A stretch of DNA of 64,000 nt from Choristoneura fumiferana (taxonomy: Eukaryota > Arthropoda > Insecta > Lepidoptera > Tortricidae): assembly GCF_025370935.1 (NCBI RefSeq), contig NC_133485.1, forward strand, positions 12,104,075 to 12,168,074, read 5' to 3'. Positions 36,101 through 48,000 of this stretch are shown in pieces. A program made the translations under genes and the position numbers. The stretch's first letter is position 1. Every line of letters begins with the position of its first letter. The notes beneath the pieces are model-generated. The model ran no database searches, was not told the origin of the DNA, and worked only from the letters and a program-made list of their open reading frames with translations.

Positions 36101-38336
36101 GCCAATGGTCCTGCCGAATATCCGGTATCCGGCCAAACCATTATCCGTTTCCTGTAGAGACATTATTGAAACACTTGTTAACACATTAAAACAGAAGAAT
36201 TTCAACATAAAATTGAAAAAAAAAACTGAACTGAAATTATTAAAATTAGAAATTGTTAACCATTCATTTTCATTGTTCATTGAATATGTCTATTTCATAT
36301 TTTCAACTGTTTGAAAGTTAATTGGTAGAGATCGCTCTTTAACTTAAGGTCGCCTATTGCTTACCTCTACTTTTAATCTTCTTTAGTACCTATGTTATGT
36401 GTCAATATAATGTATGTATATTGGAAGTTGATTAGTGAGAAATCAAAAATATCAAAAAATGTCATGAAAATTCTGCTCTTTGAATATAATACTTACCAAT
36501 AATGGATACAAAACATGGTAAGCAGCAACATCAGCTACTGACAGGGCTTGTCCAGTTAAATATGTATTCATTCTCAGGGCTTTGTTAATATCCTGGAACC
36601 GATAAGAATAGGAAATAAATATTAGAAAAGAGATTCTAGATTAGAAAAATGACTTAAGTTCTATATTGATGATGAGGAATCAACACCACTCGACTGATAA
36701 ATCTCGAACACCCAAGGTTTGGCTGGGGCGTGCTAAGGTCCTGAATTGTATGTCAAAGATTTATCAGTTAGCATAGCAGTTATTAGTACTTCATCATTGA
36801 GATTACTGGTGACAATAACTAGCCATACTAAAAACTACAACATAGTCCTAATTGATGATTGCCAATGAGAAAAAGTGGTACGAAAGTTATGGCACCTTAA
36901 ATATCTAGCAATGGGTGGATGAGGGCTAATTTGATTGAGGGATTTGACATCTTATAAAAAAATGTGTTTTGTGGCTGAAACAAGGTAATTATTACTTGTT
37001 GTTGTATTAGCATGACAAGGCCAGAATGCTGTAATAGAGAAAAAACGAGAGAGAGAGAGAGAGAGAGAGAGAAACATTTATTTACACATATTCGATACAC
37101 ATAAAAATACATTAGATGGAAAAAATAAAAATAACATTGAATAGCATAAAGCGGACCCCACTCAGCATAATGTTACGGCAAGCAGCGACGCTGTTATTTA
37201 GTGGGACCCATAATAGACTACTTTTTTCCCTATTAACTCAGACCATAAATCTAATTAATACTATTATTAATTCATACTTGCAGGAAGCTCTTGGCAAATG
37301 CTGGGTTGGCTGCGGCTTGGTTTCCATACATAGAAATATGCTCCAACCACTGGTAGCAGAGTAAGCTTTGCTCCTGTGACATTTTAACACCACTCTGTGC
37401 CACAAGGTGCATTATTATTGTGGCAAAGCCTTCAATACTTTGCTTATTTAGCACTGTTGTTAATACCTGGAAAGTGAATATTTAAATAGAATAAAATTTC
37501 AGTTAGTTATTGTATTCCTTTAATATGAATGAGAGTTGACTGTCACAAACAGTATGACTTAAAATGTGGTCTCCACTTCATTGTAACTGGCACATTTTTG
37601 ACAAGAATTGCTTGAATATGGCAAACGTTTTATGGAAACATTTAGTTCCTCTATCCTTTCTTTTATCTATCTATCTATCTATAGCAGCCCTTGTTGCGTC
37701 CGTCTTCGAACGTAGGCCTCCTCTTCACGTTACACACACCCGCGGTAGAGGAAGACCTCCTTTTTTTCATATCCCACTAATATTATAAATGTGAACGTTT
37801 GTAAGTCTGTTTGTTTGTTTGTTACTTCCTGTCTAAACTGCTGAACCAATTTAGATAAAATTCGGTATACAAATAGATATGTCCCGGGGAACGACGTAGG
37901 ATAGTTTTTATTCCGGAAAATTGCATATTTCCCGCAGGATAGCGATAGCCGAATTCCACGCGGACGGAGTCGCGGGTAACAGCTAGTTATTTGGATTGTC
38001 TATTACACATATACTTGAATACAAGAAATGTATGTTCGCGCTTCACTCAGAACAGCTGCAATTTGGTTAACACATTCGCGACCGCATATCCCTATGCGAT
38101 TTCACGTGGCATGAGCTGCAACAGAGACTTCGTGGGAGTTTTTGAATTAACTCTTATAGAACTGAATAAGGACTAGCTAAGCTAACATTTGTACGTATAT
38201 ACATTAACAGGAAACCTAGAAATAAATATTAGTATTCAAATAAGTGTACCTTTTCGGTATTGTAACAGACTGTGCCGACAGGCACGTTGAGGTACTTTCC
38301 GACCATTTTCACAACTTCCACATTACAGATACTCAT
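30187..38336 (-). CDS. AIMP3: AIMP3/EEF1E1 (p18)-like multisynthetase complex protein (5 exons, 173 aa)
   Basis: Coding exons in transcript order: 38336-38250, 37466-37278, 36592-36497 and 30336-30187, preceded by no other coding exon I can see (ATG at 38334-38336, TGA at 30187-30189). Every join is phase 0 with GT/AG sites. The 173 aa matches the roughly 174 aa of human EEF1E1. Recognisable parts are TTVLNKQSIEGFATIIMHLV near residue 33 and the GST-C core TYLTGQALSVADVAAYHVLY near 102-121, followed by the RW..H segment in the last exon. AIMP3 is a GST-fold scaffold of the multi-aminoacyl-tRNA synthetase complex that associates with methionyl-tRNA synthetase. The last intron (30337-36496) holds an LTR retrotransposon. 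A poly(A) signal (TTTATT on +) lies at 30113-30118. The count is four coding exons; any fifth would be untranslated. Confidence 0.85.
30529..30639. repeat. Palindromic MITE, family B (in last AIMP3 intron)
   Basis: AGGCCGTATTGCTTAACGTT to GCGAGCGTCAGAGAAC and ACGGCCT. Independent insertion between the last AIMP3 exon and the Gypsy element. Confidence 0.75.
30821..30925 (-). repeat. Retroposon 3' end with ATTGT-repeat tail
   Basis: On the minus strand this reads CCTATTGCGTACC, then a CTGTGTTTTCTGTACTGCTTA block, AATAAAGAGTTATTG and a tandem ATTGT tail. The same unit occurs on the + strand at about 48620-48757, with core pieces at about 36325-36420 and 35422-35455. A simple-repeat tail is typical of LINE/SINE 3' ends. 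Confidence 0.6.
30925..31135 (-). repeat. Probable 3' LTR region of the Gypsy element (diverged)
   Basis: It matches the 35254-35640 region in order and orientation at perhaps three bases in four. The divergence suggests an old insertion. The outer end abuts a repeat with an ATTGT-type tail, so the exact terminus is uncertain. Confidence 0.45.
31249..35236 (-). mobile_element. Ty3/Gypsy-type LTR retrotransposon, gag-pol polyprotein
   Basis: A 1,239-aa frame (35236-31517) holds, in order: Gag; two CCHC-like zinc knuckles near residues 219-250; an aspartic protease DTG near 305; reverse transcriptase with IDDI (a variant of YxDD) near 584; RNase H with CDSSEYG near 732; and integrase with an HHCC zinc region near 957-988 and DDE residues near 1015, 1068 and 1105. 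This order, with integrase after RNase H, is that of Ty3/Gypsy. The integrase C-terminal end continues in another frame (31641-31249), so a frameshift lies around the A-rich stretch at 31585-31615. No env is seen. A likely primer-binding site (TGGCGACGAAGTGTC on the minus strand) lies just upstream of Gag. The element sits in an AIMP3 intron in the same orientation. Confidence 0.93.
35254..35640 (-). repeat. Probable 5' LTR region of the Gypsy element
   Basis: This lies directly upstream of the putative primer-binding site. It shares diverged but clear stretches with 30925-31135, for example around GCTTGCATGCATACATGGG, CAGTAAAACACTT and CAAGATGACTG. It also contains an extra segment (about 35395-35510) with the core TCGCTTCAGAGCGATCTC, which resembles another interspersed repeat of this window. 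Outer boundaries and target-site duplication are not resolved. Confidence 0.5.
35698..36135. repeat. Element with CCGGATATCCGG-rich ends
   Basis: Left end GGATATCCGGCCAGTATCTG; right end CCGGATATCCGGCCAATGGT and further GAATATCCGGTATCCGGCC units, in opposing orientation. The interior holds a family C MITE, so this older element was the insertion target. It lies in the last AIMP3 intron. Confidence 0.6.
35840..35981. repeat. Palindromic MITE, family C, TAA target duplication
   Basis: GGGGCTGTTTCACCACCCAT on the left and its near complement GTGGTGAAACAGCCCC on the right, flanked on both sides by TAA. A 3-bp TWA-type target duplication fits the PIF/Harbinger (Tourist-like) group. It lies inside the larger element at 35698-36135. 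Confidence 0.75.
37044..37072. repeat. (GA)n microsatellite
   Basis: A run of GA dinucleotides of nearly 30 bases in an AIMP3 intron. Confidence 0.95.
37772..37986 (+). mobile_element. Complete non-autonomous Helitron-like element
   Basis: Begins TCCCACTAATATTATAAATG and ends with a GC-rich stem GCGGACGGAGTCGCGGG followed by CTAG. It lies between a host A and a host T and lacks terminal inverted repeats. A TC start, a CTRR end and an A/T insertion site are the Helitron hallmarks. It lies in AIMP3 intron 1. Confidence 0.75.
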
Positions 38337-38552
38337 AGTTTATCAAAGTATTTTTGTCCTTATTTAATACTGCTCAAACTTAATTAACACCGCTGGAGTT
38401 CCAAGTGTGTAATGTAATGTAAGCTATATAAACCTGCCAGCTGAATGCAATCACCACAGGCAGGGATCGAAAATTCGAAACGAAATATTGTTTGACTTGA
38501 GACTTGCTTGACGTTGTCAGTTGTCAGTATGACAGTGACAGTTGTGTTGTGT

Positions 38553-38722
38553 GCCCCCACATGCAGTCGCTCGTCGCTCGATTGCAGCGGTAAATCTGGT
38601 CACGTGACCCCATTTTTAAGGTAATTTTGAATTTCCCGCGACTCAAAAAAGTAGCGTCAAGGTGGGGCCACATGCAGTTGCTAGTCGCTCGTTTGCAGCC
38701 TCGATAAATCTAGTCACGTGAC
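38553..38722 (-). promoter_or_regulatory. Direct repeats with CACGTG upstream of AIMP3
   Basis: Two units of about 57 bp (38553-38608, 38665-38722) each contain ACATGCAG, GTCGCTCG and TCACGTGAC. They lie about 215-385 bp upstream of the AIMP3 start codon, within its likely promoter. CACGTG is an E-box for bHLH-type factors. The regulatory role is inferred from position only. Confidence 0.45.
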
Positions 38723-38964
38723 ATTTAGCGATAAAGCTGGGAAAAAACAACCTCTTCAATTTCGGCAAAAACACTGTTATTTTTTTTGTATTCACTCCAA
38801 TTTCTTTTATATGTACCACTGCCACGACAGCTACTAAATGACATTAAGAAATCAGCTTCCAAGACCAAGACCATTCCTGCAAGAAGCCATCTTGTCGCTG
38901 CTGCTCGGCCGGCGCGGCGACTTGATGCAACATTTTTGAGTCGCGGGAAATTCAAAATCACCTT
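38618..38964. repeat. 32-bp inverted repeat near AIMP3 promoter
   Basis: Arms at 38618-38649 and 38933-38964 match at 31 of 32 bases, both centred on TTTCCCGCGACTC. The similarity fades gradually inward. It partly overlaps the CACGTG direct repeats. It may be the ends of a small DNA element that brought the E-boxes with it. Confidence 0.75.
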
Positions 38965-41561
38965 CAAGCGCAAAAAAAGGAAGAATAATTTTTACCGATT
39001 CACAAATCGTTTACTATATGGATAACTTCCCAGGCGCATTTAATCTAATCACTGCTGACGCTATCAACGCAAATTGCCTTTACGCCACTGTCTTGTAGAC
39101 ATTTTGCGTTTCATTATGCTACTAGTACAATCATGAAAAAAAATGTCTACATACTGTCCATCCAAACAAAAATGAAACAAGTATCGACTTTAATGATTGA
39201 TTACGCCTAATATGGAATAGTACATATTATTTTTGTGGCTTTGTATATTTCTAGAATGTATTTTATACGTAGCACAAAATACTGAAGTAAGCTCTTTTTA
39301 TTGGCAAGGGATACATAAAGAATAAGCTATTTTCATTCATAATGTTATAATTTAATAACTCCAAATATTTTACACAACAGTTACAGAACAAAAAAACCTT
39401 TGGTATTGCGCCGTAAAAGTGATAATAATTGCACATAATTAATTTCATCTAACTACATTATGTACAAAAAATACAATACATTTATATAAAAACTGACTTC
39501 GCAAATACTAGGTATAGGTAACATTTTAGTTCACATGAATGCTTTAAAATTTATGAGTATTTTATATTGGAGATACATTTATCGTAAGTATAAGGATGTT
39601 TTTACAATATTTAGGAGTAGATTCAATGTAATCCATATAAATGGAAGCAGTATTAAAACTATGAATAGTCCAAAAACTCAAAAAGTTCTAGTCAATCGTA
39701 ATATTCGAAAATAATAAATAAACATCACAATAAAATAAAATATCACAGAAAATTATTCACATAACTTAACAACTAATTAAAACAATCGGATTCCTGTTTT
39801 GCTGAAACTTAAAAATACTTAAAAATTATTTGATTTGGTAAGAAATGCATTAAAGTGTATAAACGTCTAAGAAAAGTTAAAAGTCTCACATTTACAGTTG
39901 GACCCATTTATGATCCAGTAATTTTGTTCTAAAATGCCTAGAGACCAGTTTAACTATAGGGAAATGTAAATTCACGAAATAATGTTCTTATTTTCAATTT
40001 TCTATAGCGAAAGAAGCGCAAGATTTAGTGGAAATTAAAATTTCGTTATTATAAAAGCTAAAAGCTAGGCAGTTATTTTTCCGTATTTTTTTTTATTGGA
40101 ATCCTTCTTTTGCATTAGTTGAATAAGACGCCGGCGTAAAATTACCTGTTCTTCTCCAACAGTAACTACTAGTATAAAAGAAATTGATACTATTAGACTG
40201 TGCTATTAGGTCTATAAAACTGATAACGACATAAATCTTGGTCAATCATGCTATGGAAATAAATAAAATAAAGCATTTGTGCCCGAAAGAAAAAATACTA
40301 TTTCTTAATACCTGTTTCTAGATTGTATTACTTTTAATACTGACCCACATACGTCTAAAGATTCAGTACGGCAAGTTTGTTTACCAAGGACCAGTTGTGT
40401 ACGTGTCTTTGTTAATAATAATTGACCAGCAATTAAACGAGACACGATGAAAGGGACGGTACGCATTGCGACTCACGCATGGTGTAGTCGTAGTTTCTAA
40501 CTGATAATTAAATTAAATCTTTAATAGAAAGTTAACTCTTTGACTGTACGCTGGATTTTATTAGCCCCTTATAAAATTCTTGTCAAGTTCAGTACAGACT
40601 TATACCTATAGATATAGGAATTCTGTGTGAGCTGCGACAAACAAAATTAAGTTTACTAGTCGTAAAGTCTATCGCACTATAAAAGCATTATCAACAAAGC
40701 AATTGTATAGGGCGTTGCTTATACATATCACAGGTTGCGTATAAAGGCATGTACGCACTCGAGTCCGCTCCAAACCCATACACGCCTCAACAATATACAT
40801 AATACTAGGATGACAATGGTCAATGGGTGCGTAGCCTAATTTACAGTTAGGTATAAATAGCTGCGGTACTACACTAATATCTAGAAGACGGGTAGACTCG
40901 CGTCAAACACAGCTATAGTGGAAAGTCATTTCATTTCATATCGGAAAAACTCTAAAACCACGAAAACCTATTTCCCATTGTTGTTATCGCGTCCATACTT
41001 AAAATCGTATTTTAAATACATGAACATGAGTACATATAAGCCGCTTATGCTTGCTTATACAGTGAAATTACCCTAGTAGTTATGAGGTAATATATACTGA
41101 AAGAATCTACGGCCAAAAAAAAAATGTAAATATTATCTAAAAAACAAGGAATTGTCCAAATACTTTTATTCTAATCATTTTCATGTATAATTTTATAGTT
41201 CGGAGGCTCCGAAGACGAAGGGCTACGGATTAGCCCGAAACATGTCGAGCTAAACTCGATTTAAGACGTGAGTTATCCGGGTCATTATATTTAATATGAG
41301 TGAGTCTCACGGTAGTTTCATGTTCAAAATCTTATAGCTAAAGTAGTTCCAGACAACCTTTGGAGACGGTAATAAAAAAACAGGTTTGAACATGTAGTGC
41401 AATTATCAACTTACCGGCATAAGTTAAAATAACTAAGAGACGCGGCAACAGCGATAGGTAATAGTCGTGTTTTACGAATCCGATGGAAGATAACTATCCA
41501 CTATAAATCCTCATTTAAACGGTGCGAGACATATCATGCGTGTTGCGGTAGGTACAGATGT
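38965..41561. other. Sequence between AIMP3 and the Dab-like gene
   Basis: No exon recognised on either strand. Much of the right part may be 3' UTR of the Dab-like gene, whose stop codon is at 41962. AT-rich, with several TTTATT (reverse AATAAA) sites that cannot be ranked by eye. Confidence 0.4.
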
Positions 41562-41699
41562 GAATAATATTTTGCCATCGTATTTTGTCGGAAAAGTTCA
41601 TATTTATCTCGCTTTCTCAACTAGTTTACTGAAGATAATTGAGATAGCGAGGTAAATACGAGCTTATCCAAGAAAATACGACGGGAGAACATTATTCAC
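41562..41699. repeat. Palindromic MITE, family A (independent insertion)
   Basis: GAATAATATTTTGCCATCGT to ACGACGGGAGAACATTATTC. An independent copy outside the duplicated block, just downstream of the Dab-like stop codon. Confidence 0.75.
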
Positions 41700-41961
41700 T
41701 AGACGAAAGATCATTTAAATTAAGTCGCACGGCTAAGCAATGTAACAAAAAATCGGGCGATTCCCGCACCATCTAAACAAGCTGTAACTGCAACGCGAAA
41801 ACATTTTTCGTTTCAGCGTACGACACCGTCGATAAGGGATGAGGTCGAGAAACACTGTGGGAGTATTTAGACACGTACGATCCTATTTGGTTTAATGGCA
41901 AGTGTCACTAAAAGGTCCCTTCGTACACTCTCCGTCACACGACGAAGCGCACGCTGCGTCC

Positions 41962-42050
41962 TCACGCATTGTCGAAGCCCTGGAAGTCTCCCGGCCAGTT
42001 CTCGCGGCGCGCTGCCCGGTCGGAGCCCGTGCAGGCGAAGAAATCGTCAC
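41962..42050 (-). CDS. Dab: Dab-like terminal exon
   Basis: Begins after TTGTTCAAG, a weaker AAG acceptor. It joins in phase 1 to complete SDPFEGDDFF and ends GDFQGFDNA then TGA. The resulting motif sequence continues the acidic/aromatic pattern of the previous exon, which supports the join. The 3' UTR presumably runs into the repeat-poor sequence below 41962; I could not choose its poly(A) site. Confidence 0.65.
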
Positions 42051-45000
42051 CTTGAACAAAAGTATACATAGATTGCACAACAAGTGCATAAAACGCGCTA
42101 TTTCGCCCGAGACGTACATATTACATAGAGCTTATTTACTGCACGATATGGCAAATTCAGAAGTTGTCAAATACTATATTACAGGTTTAAAAAAAAAGTT
42201 TAGTAGGAAAAAATGTTTGCTATCCCTGAAACATCTAATTGACAACTGTCAGAATTCCACGGAATTTAAAAATTAAGGTGTTAAAAGGTCGCTAATCTAA
42301 CCAGCGCCATCGCATCAGCATTTGCTGAGTGACAATATATTTTGTGCTTAAGATTTCATGTAAGATTTCATATATACTTTTTTACACCTAGTCAATTTAT
42401 TCTATTCTTCTAACCTACTTGCGTGCCAAACATCTGAGTTTACACATTTTAACTTGAAAGAATTACACACAATACGTACGTTACACAGATACAAATAATA
42501 ATCTAAACTAACCTTCAAAAGGATCAGACTCCCGTGTGAAAATATTAACAGACTCCGACTTCTTAATGTCCCGTTGCTGCTGTTGCGGCTTGGCTCTCAA
42601 CGGAGGCACGTCCTCGTCCTCCTCCGCTATGGAGGCGGTTCTACCTCTCGGAGTCGAGATCGTCGTGAAGTCGTCCTCGAACATGGAACGGGGGGAGACG
42701 GAGTCGGAGTCGAATCGGAACCGTGTCGCGGGCGAGTCGGACTCATGGGCGCGCGCACTGCCCGTTGAAAGAGGCGACGCGGTTATCTCTTCAGGCTCGA
42801 ATGCAAATCTAGAAAGAGCCAGTTGCAAATCAAATTATAATAGGGAATCAGCATGGAACTCAAATTTTTACTATTAAATAAATAAATTAACGTGAAACTG
42901 GAAAATAAAACGGATAACGTAAAAATCATCAATTTTTTTTTAAAGTAGGGAAGATGCGAGCGCATAAAGTTTGCGTTTAGATATGAGACGCAAACTTTTT
43001 GTAAACTAGATGAATGAAATTTAGTATGAGCTTTCTACGGATCTCTCAGTCTAATTGGCAATTTAATACGTCCATATGTCTGTATTTTTTCAAGACATTT
43101 TAAAAAAATCTTCTTAAACTATTTGTCAAACAATAATGATATACTCGTATTTTAAAAGTAAAAAAAAAGAGTCGTGCAGATCATGGGGGTCACGGGAGTG
43201 TGGGCCCCGTGCAACGCTAGTCGCGTGGGTCATGTGGGTCACGGAGTATGGGTCCCGTGGGTCCCATGGGTCACGCGTGTCCCAGCCCGATTCGCCACGG
43301 GACATCTATAATAATAGTAGGATATAGTAAGATACCAATATCACTCACCTAGTCCCCTCTAAGTTGGTGTAAGGCGCCCTCTTCTTAACAACGGGCGCCG
43401 GCTCTTGGAAGTCATTGTCGAACGGGCTCGCATGCTCTCGCTCCCTGGGCGAGAAATCGTTAGAGAAGCGGTAATCCCTCGGCCTTCTAGGTTCCTCGCG
43501 GCGCGTGCGGCGGCGTGAGTCGCGCGGGTCACGGATGTCGCGAGGATCACGTGGGTCGCGGGGGTCACGGGGGTGTGGGTCACGGAGGTCCCGTGGGTCA
43601 CGCGTGTCCCGGTCGGATTCGCGCCGGGAAGAGCTGTTGTTGGAGCGGCGCGCGGGCCAACCTAGTGTTGAGCCGTACCTGAGATAGGAAAGATGGTTTG
43701 GTTATAAGCTAGGCAAGAGTAAATTTTGAATGCAAATGTAGTTTTTTATTTATTTTCGACGGATGACTGATTGTAAAAAATAGTTTTCACTTGTCAAGCT
43801 CGTAAACTTCGTATTTATGCTAGATCTCGGCGAAATAAAATGACTTTTTATGGTCTATTGCATAAAATATAATCTTCGTCTAAGACCAAGGAAATCAGGC
43901 GCCAACAGCCACGAACAAATTTGTGTTTTACATTTATATTAATAAAACTCAGCTATTTATAACAAATTATTATATAAATAGCTATCTAAAAAATAAGATA
44001 CTGTGTTGCTATTTAATTTTCTCGCAATAGTTTGTTCAATAAAAGCTATTTTACCCTATACTCGAGTCCAAAATTAGGCGAACTAGATTGACAACCTCAA
44101 AATGTTACCATACCAGACATAGCAAAAAAAATAGGCTTAGGAATATGTCGTTACAAATTTGTCGATATAACCTTGTGTAGACGCGGAATGAAATAGTTCC
44201 AAGCAAGCCAATGGCGGTTAAGTCGAATGACATAATATATGAAATGTCAATAAAACAAAATGGCGGATGGCGTCCTTCCCGATGTTCAACATTTTTTCGA
44301 AATCTTTCAAATAAAAGATTTCTTTTATTATTATTTCGTATTGAGTTTTTTCTAACATCGATATTATTATTTTTTTACATCGATATTACAGCACTGGTGT
44401 AACTGTGGCAACATTTGTGTGTAATGAACTGTCAAGTTGATTCTCCTAATTCTGGACTCGAGTATAGACCCAACTAACAACCCTCGCCTGCGGCACGGAT
44501 GGATATAAACGTTGTTGTACAATTTGCTCCCTTTATTTAGTGTTTTATTCTATACATACAATATTATATATTTTTAACGTTAGTATACCTTCGGTCGCTA
44601 AGTTCCTCGACTTGTCTCGCTTCGTTCCTACGTCGCGATTCCCGCCACCCAAGTGAACCGTAATTTCGATCTGAAAAAAAAAACCTTTAATTAGAGGTAA
44701 AAAAAATAAACACAAAGTCTTGATTTATTAGTTTCATTACAGTCTACGAGTTTTTCCGAACAAAACGGGGCTACGCAACACTGTGGCACGCTCGATATTT
44801 TATGGTGCGGTACTATGATCAAACTGTAATCAGAATAGAAACAAGTTCAAACGTCAATTACATTCAATTTTGGAACAAATTACTTTCTTGTGGCGCATTT
44901 TTCTTGGCAACGATAATCTTTCCGAAAACGCTGGTAGTATAAAAAAGTGACATGTAAAAGAGCCCATTGCGGCCTACTTACAGAATAAACGTTGTGATTT

Positions 45001-48000
45001 TTGTTTTATTGCAAGCTTTTATTTAGTTTCACCTGCCCCGTTGTCTATCTGTCTGTAGTCAAATCTTGCAAGTTAAATTCGACGAACTTCCAGAAGTATT
45101 CGGATTGACTTGAAATTTGGCATACTTATGTAATTTGCGTGACAATACAATAATCTGATAGTCCGGCCAGGATCGTCTCCTCAGGACGGAACTCTTAAAC
45201 GGTTAATGGCATCGACTTGAAATTTGGTATGCAAATGTAGTTTGGGTGACAATGCATGTAAAGTCAACAAAAAGTACAGTCAGCAAAAAAGCTTGTATTA
45301 AAAATAAAATTTTCACCAAAAACTTATTTTTATTTTGATGACAGTATTGAAAGCATTCAGCCCTGATGGAATTAATTAATTGTAATTATCATTCTGTTTT
45401 CTTATTGTTAGCTGACAGTGCTAGTAATTACCGTCTCTCCGCCATCGTTGATCCGACCATCGGTCTCGTGGAGACGATCGCCCCGATCCACACCCATCGC
45501 TGTAACTAAATAAAATAAAATGTTACAATATTATTAACATGATGAACGAAAACTGGTGGACACTCGTAGTTAGTAGTGAATTGTATTACTCTGAGGATGA
45601 ACTCTGGTTGAGGTCAAAACGCGTCAGTCACCTATCAATTTGGATTTTTTTAAACCGACTTCGAGGTTTTTTGCGTACTTAGTTAAGGTTACAGGTTAAG
45701 CTAATAAAGGCGTGTTAAGAACTTACTCTTCTTCCTCATCATAAGAGTGCCTCGGCTTCCTATGTCGGTCCCGTTCTTTTTCCCTATAGTCCATTGCAGG
45801 CCGCTCTCTACTCCTCGAGTCCCTATAATCCCTTTCTCGACTATACGTTCTATCCCTATCCCACGTGTCCTTCTCCCTGTCTCGACTCCTTCGATCTCTT
45901 CTGTGATCTCGGTGATCTCTATCTTTGCTTACATCGCGGCGGTCGCGCCCACTGCCGGAGTCTCTTCTCGATTCCCTACCATCTCTACTGACATCTCTAT
46001 CTCTGTCTCTGCTGTCGCGTTTGTCTCTCAATTTATCCTTTTCTCGCCCACTGCCGGAATCTAGGCATTCTCTTGAACCGGATGAATTGTGCCTGAATAA
46101 GTGAGAATGTATATTAGAAGTGTTTAACATTAAAATTACTTACATTGACTTGACAAAACTACTCATTGAGTTCCAAAAACCAGTTTGACATAGTAAGCCG
46201 TGGACGACTAATTTAGAAATTAACTTCACAAGAACGTTTGCGATGTTCGTGTTACCATACAAATTGAGATTTTAACGCGAACGCGATCGAGACGTATTTT
46301 GTAACCGAAAACTTACACTAAGGGTACAGTAATAAATAGCGCAGCAACTACAAATGAAGGAACTTGAGGGAAAGCAGACTTGCTGGGATAAAATACGAAG
46401 TATGTTCACGAGTACGTATAAATACATACAAGAATGAAGTTCAGACGACAAACAAAAAGAACCAGTATGGGTATTTAAAATTATAAATATAAACGGTATC
46501 AACAAATGGCTAGGGTGTTCAATATTTAAAATGTAAACAAGAAGGTTTAACAATGGTTAACCTGGATTCTCTGTCGCGATGGTGTGAAGGCGGTCGTTGC
46601 AGCCTGCTCGGAGGCGGCTCCTCTTCCCAGGGGGACACGTCGCGCGATGACGACGACGTTTGCACTGCGAACATGGGGGTAAATGCTGCTTTATTTACTC
46701 AGGCGTTACTTTGCGGAGCTCCATATCAATGAACTGTAAAATAATGGTGTAGTTTAAAAAAATCTACTTAATCCGTCAGTTAGATTGTCACTAAAATATT
46801 GAATACGTATTTTTCTTTTGTCAATTCAATAACAAAAAGATGTAGATACAGCTAAAGTTCCGCGTGACGTCACCCCCGAACTTTGACGCGCTTCGTCTTT
46901 GTCATCTTTTGTTCCATTCACAAAAGAAAAGTTACGTGTCCAAATATTTTGTACAGAATAATATTTTGTTCATCCAAGAAACGACCACATTACTTTGTTT
47001 TATTTTTTGTTCAGGTCGCGGGTGAGCAACGTAATGAGGGCTAAAAGACAGGCGAAATATCGCTAGATGGCGTTAGTGTCGTGAGGATTTCTTGACGTTA
47101 CGGTCTTGTTTGCAATTGGCTAAATAACTAAATGAGCCAATTGCAAGCAAGACCGTACCGTCAACGATACTATCGATATTTCGCCTGTCTTTTACCCCCA
47201 TTGTCTATAGTTCATTCAGAGCTGGTTCACATTAGGTCGGACCGATACCTAAAGATGTAAATCGGAACGAAAAAGTTGTCGGATCCATATTAGCATAAGT
47301 ATTGCAACAGCGCTGTTTGCATTAGGGCGACCCAAAACTATCTGTGAGTTATCGGATCTACAGCTACGATTTCTACATCCTCATAAATTGTTACAATGAG
47401 GGCTATCGTTTTTTGTCTCACTAGATGGCGCGCTGTTGTGCGAGGTTTTTAAGTGTGGCTTTCAAAGTCTGTTATTACGGGCGTGAAAACAAAGTTTAGA
47501 TTAAAATCATATTGAAGCACCTTAAAATAAAAATATCGAGCAACCAAGTGTTGCGTAACTCGTTTTGTCGGATAAAAAGGGAGTCTTTTAGCCCCATTGA
47601 CAAAACTGTCTCAAAACACAGACATTCATTGCCCCGGAACGCATATTTGCCATAATTAATTTCAGAATTGCAAAATATTCACCATATTAGCTAATTATAA
47701 ATAAACCCGCATAGCTCAACCAAAAACTATGAGATGAGTTTCGGATCTACAGCTACGATTCTAGCGGCCTCATACGCGATACCCTCATTGACTGATACAG
47801 GTAGTAACGGGCTGTTTTCCGCAACTCTACGACTTAGTGCGTCTGTTTTTCGTGAAAACCATAATTGACTTTTGAAAAAAGAACACTAACACTTTAAAAT
47901 TTTCTATAAAACACTGGATTGAATTGGGTTTCACCATGTTACTACCCTTATGTGATTAAATATGAATATGCAGGTCATATAGCACGGAGAACAGATGTCT

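Noticed and set aside
37044..37072. CRISPR-like short tandem repeats
   Set aside because: Simple GA microsatellite; there are no spacers, and the genome is clearly eukaryotic.
41902..42276. 124-codon + strand frame
   Set aside because: It lies antisense to the terminal exon of the Dab-like gene and the composition changes abruptly beyond it.
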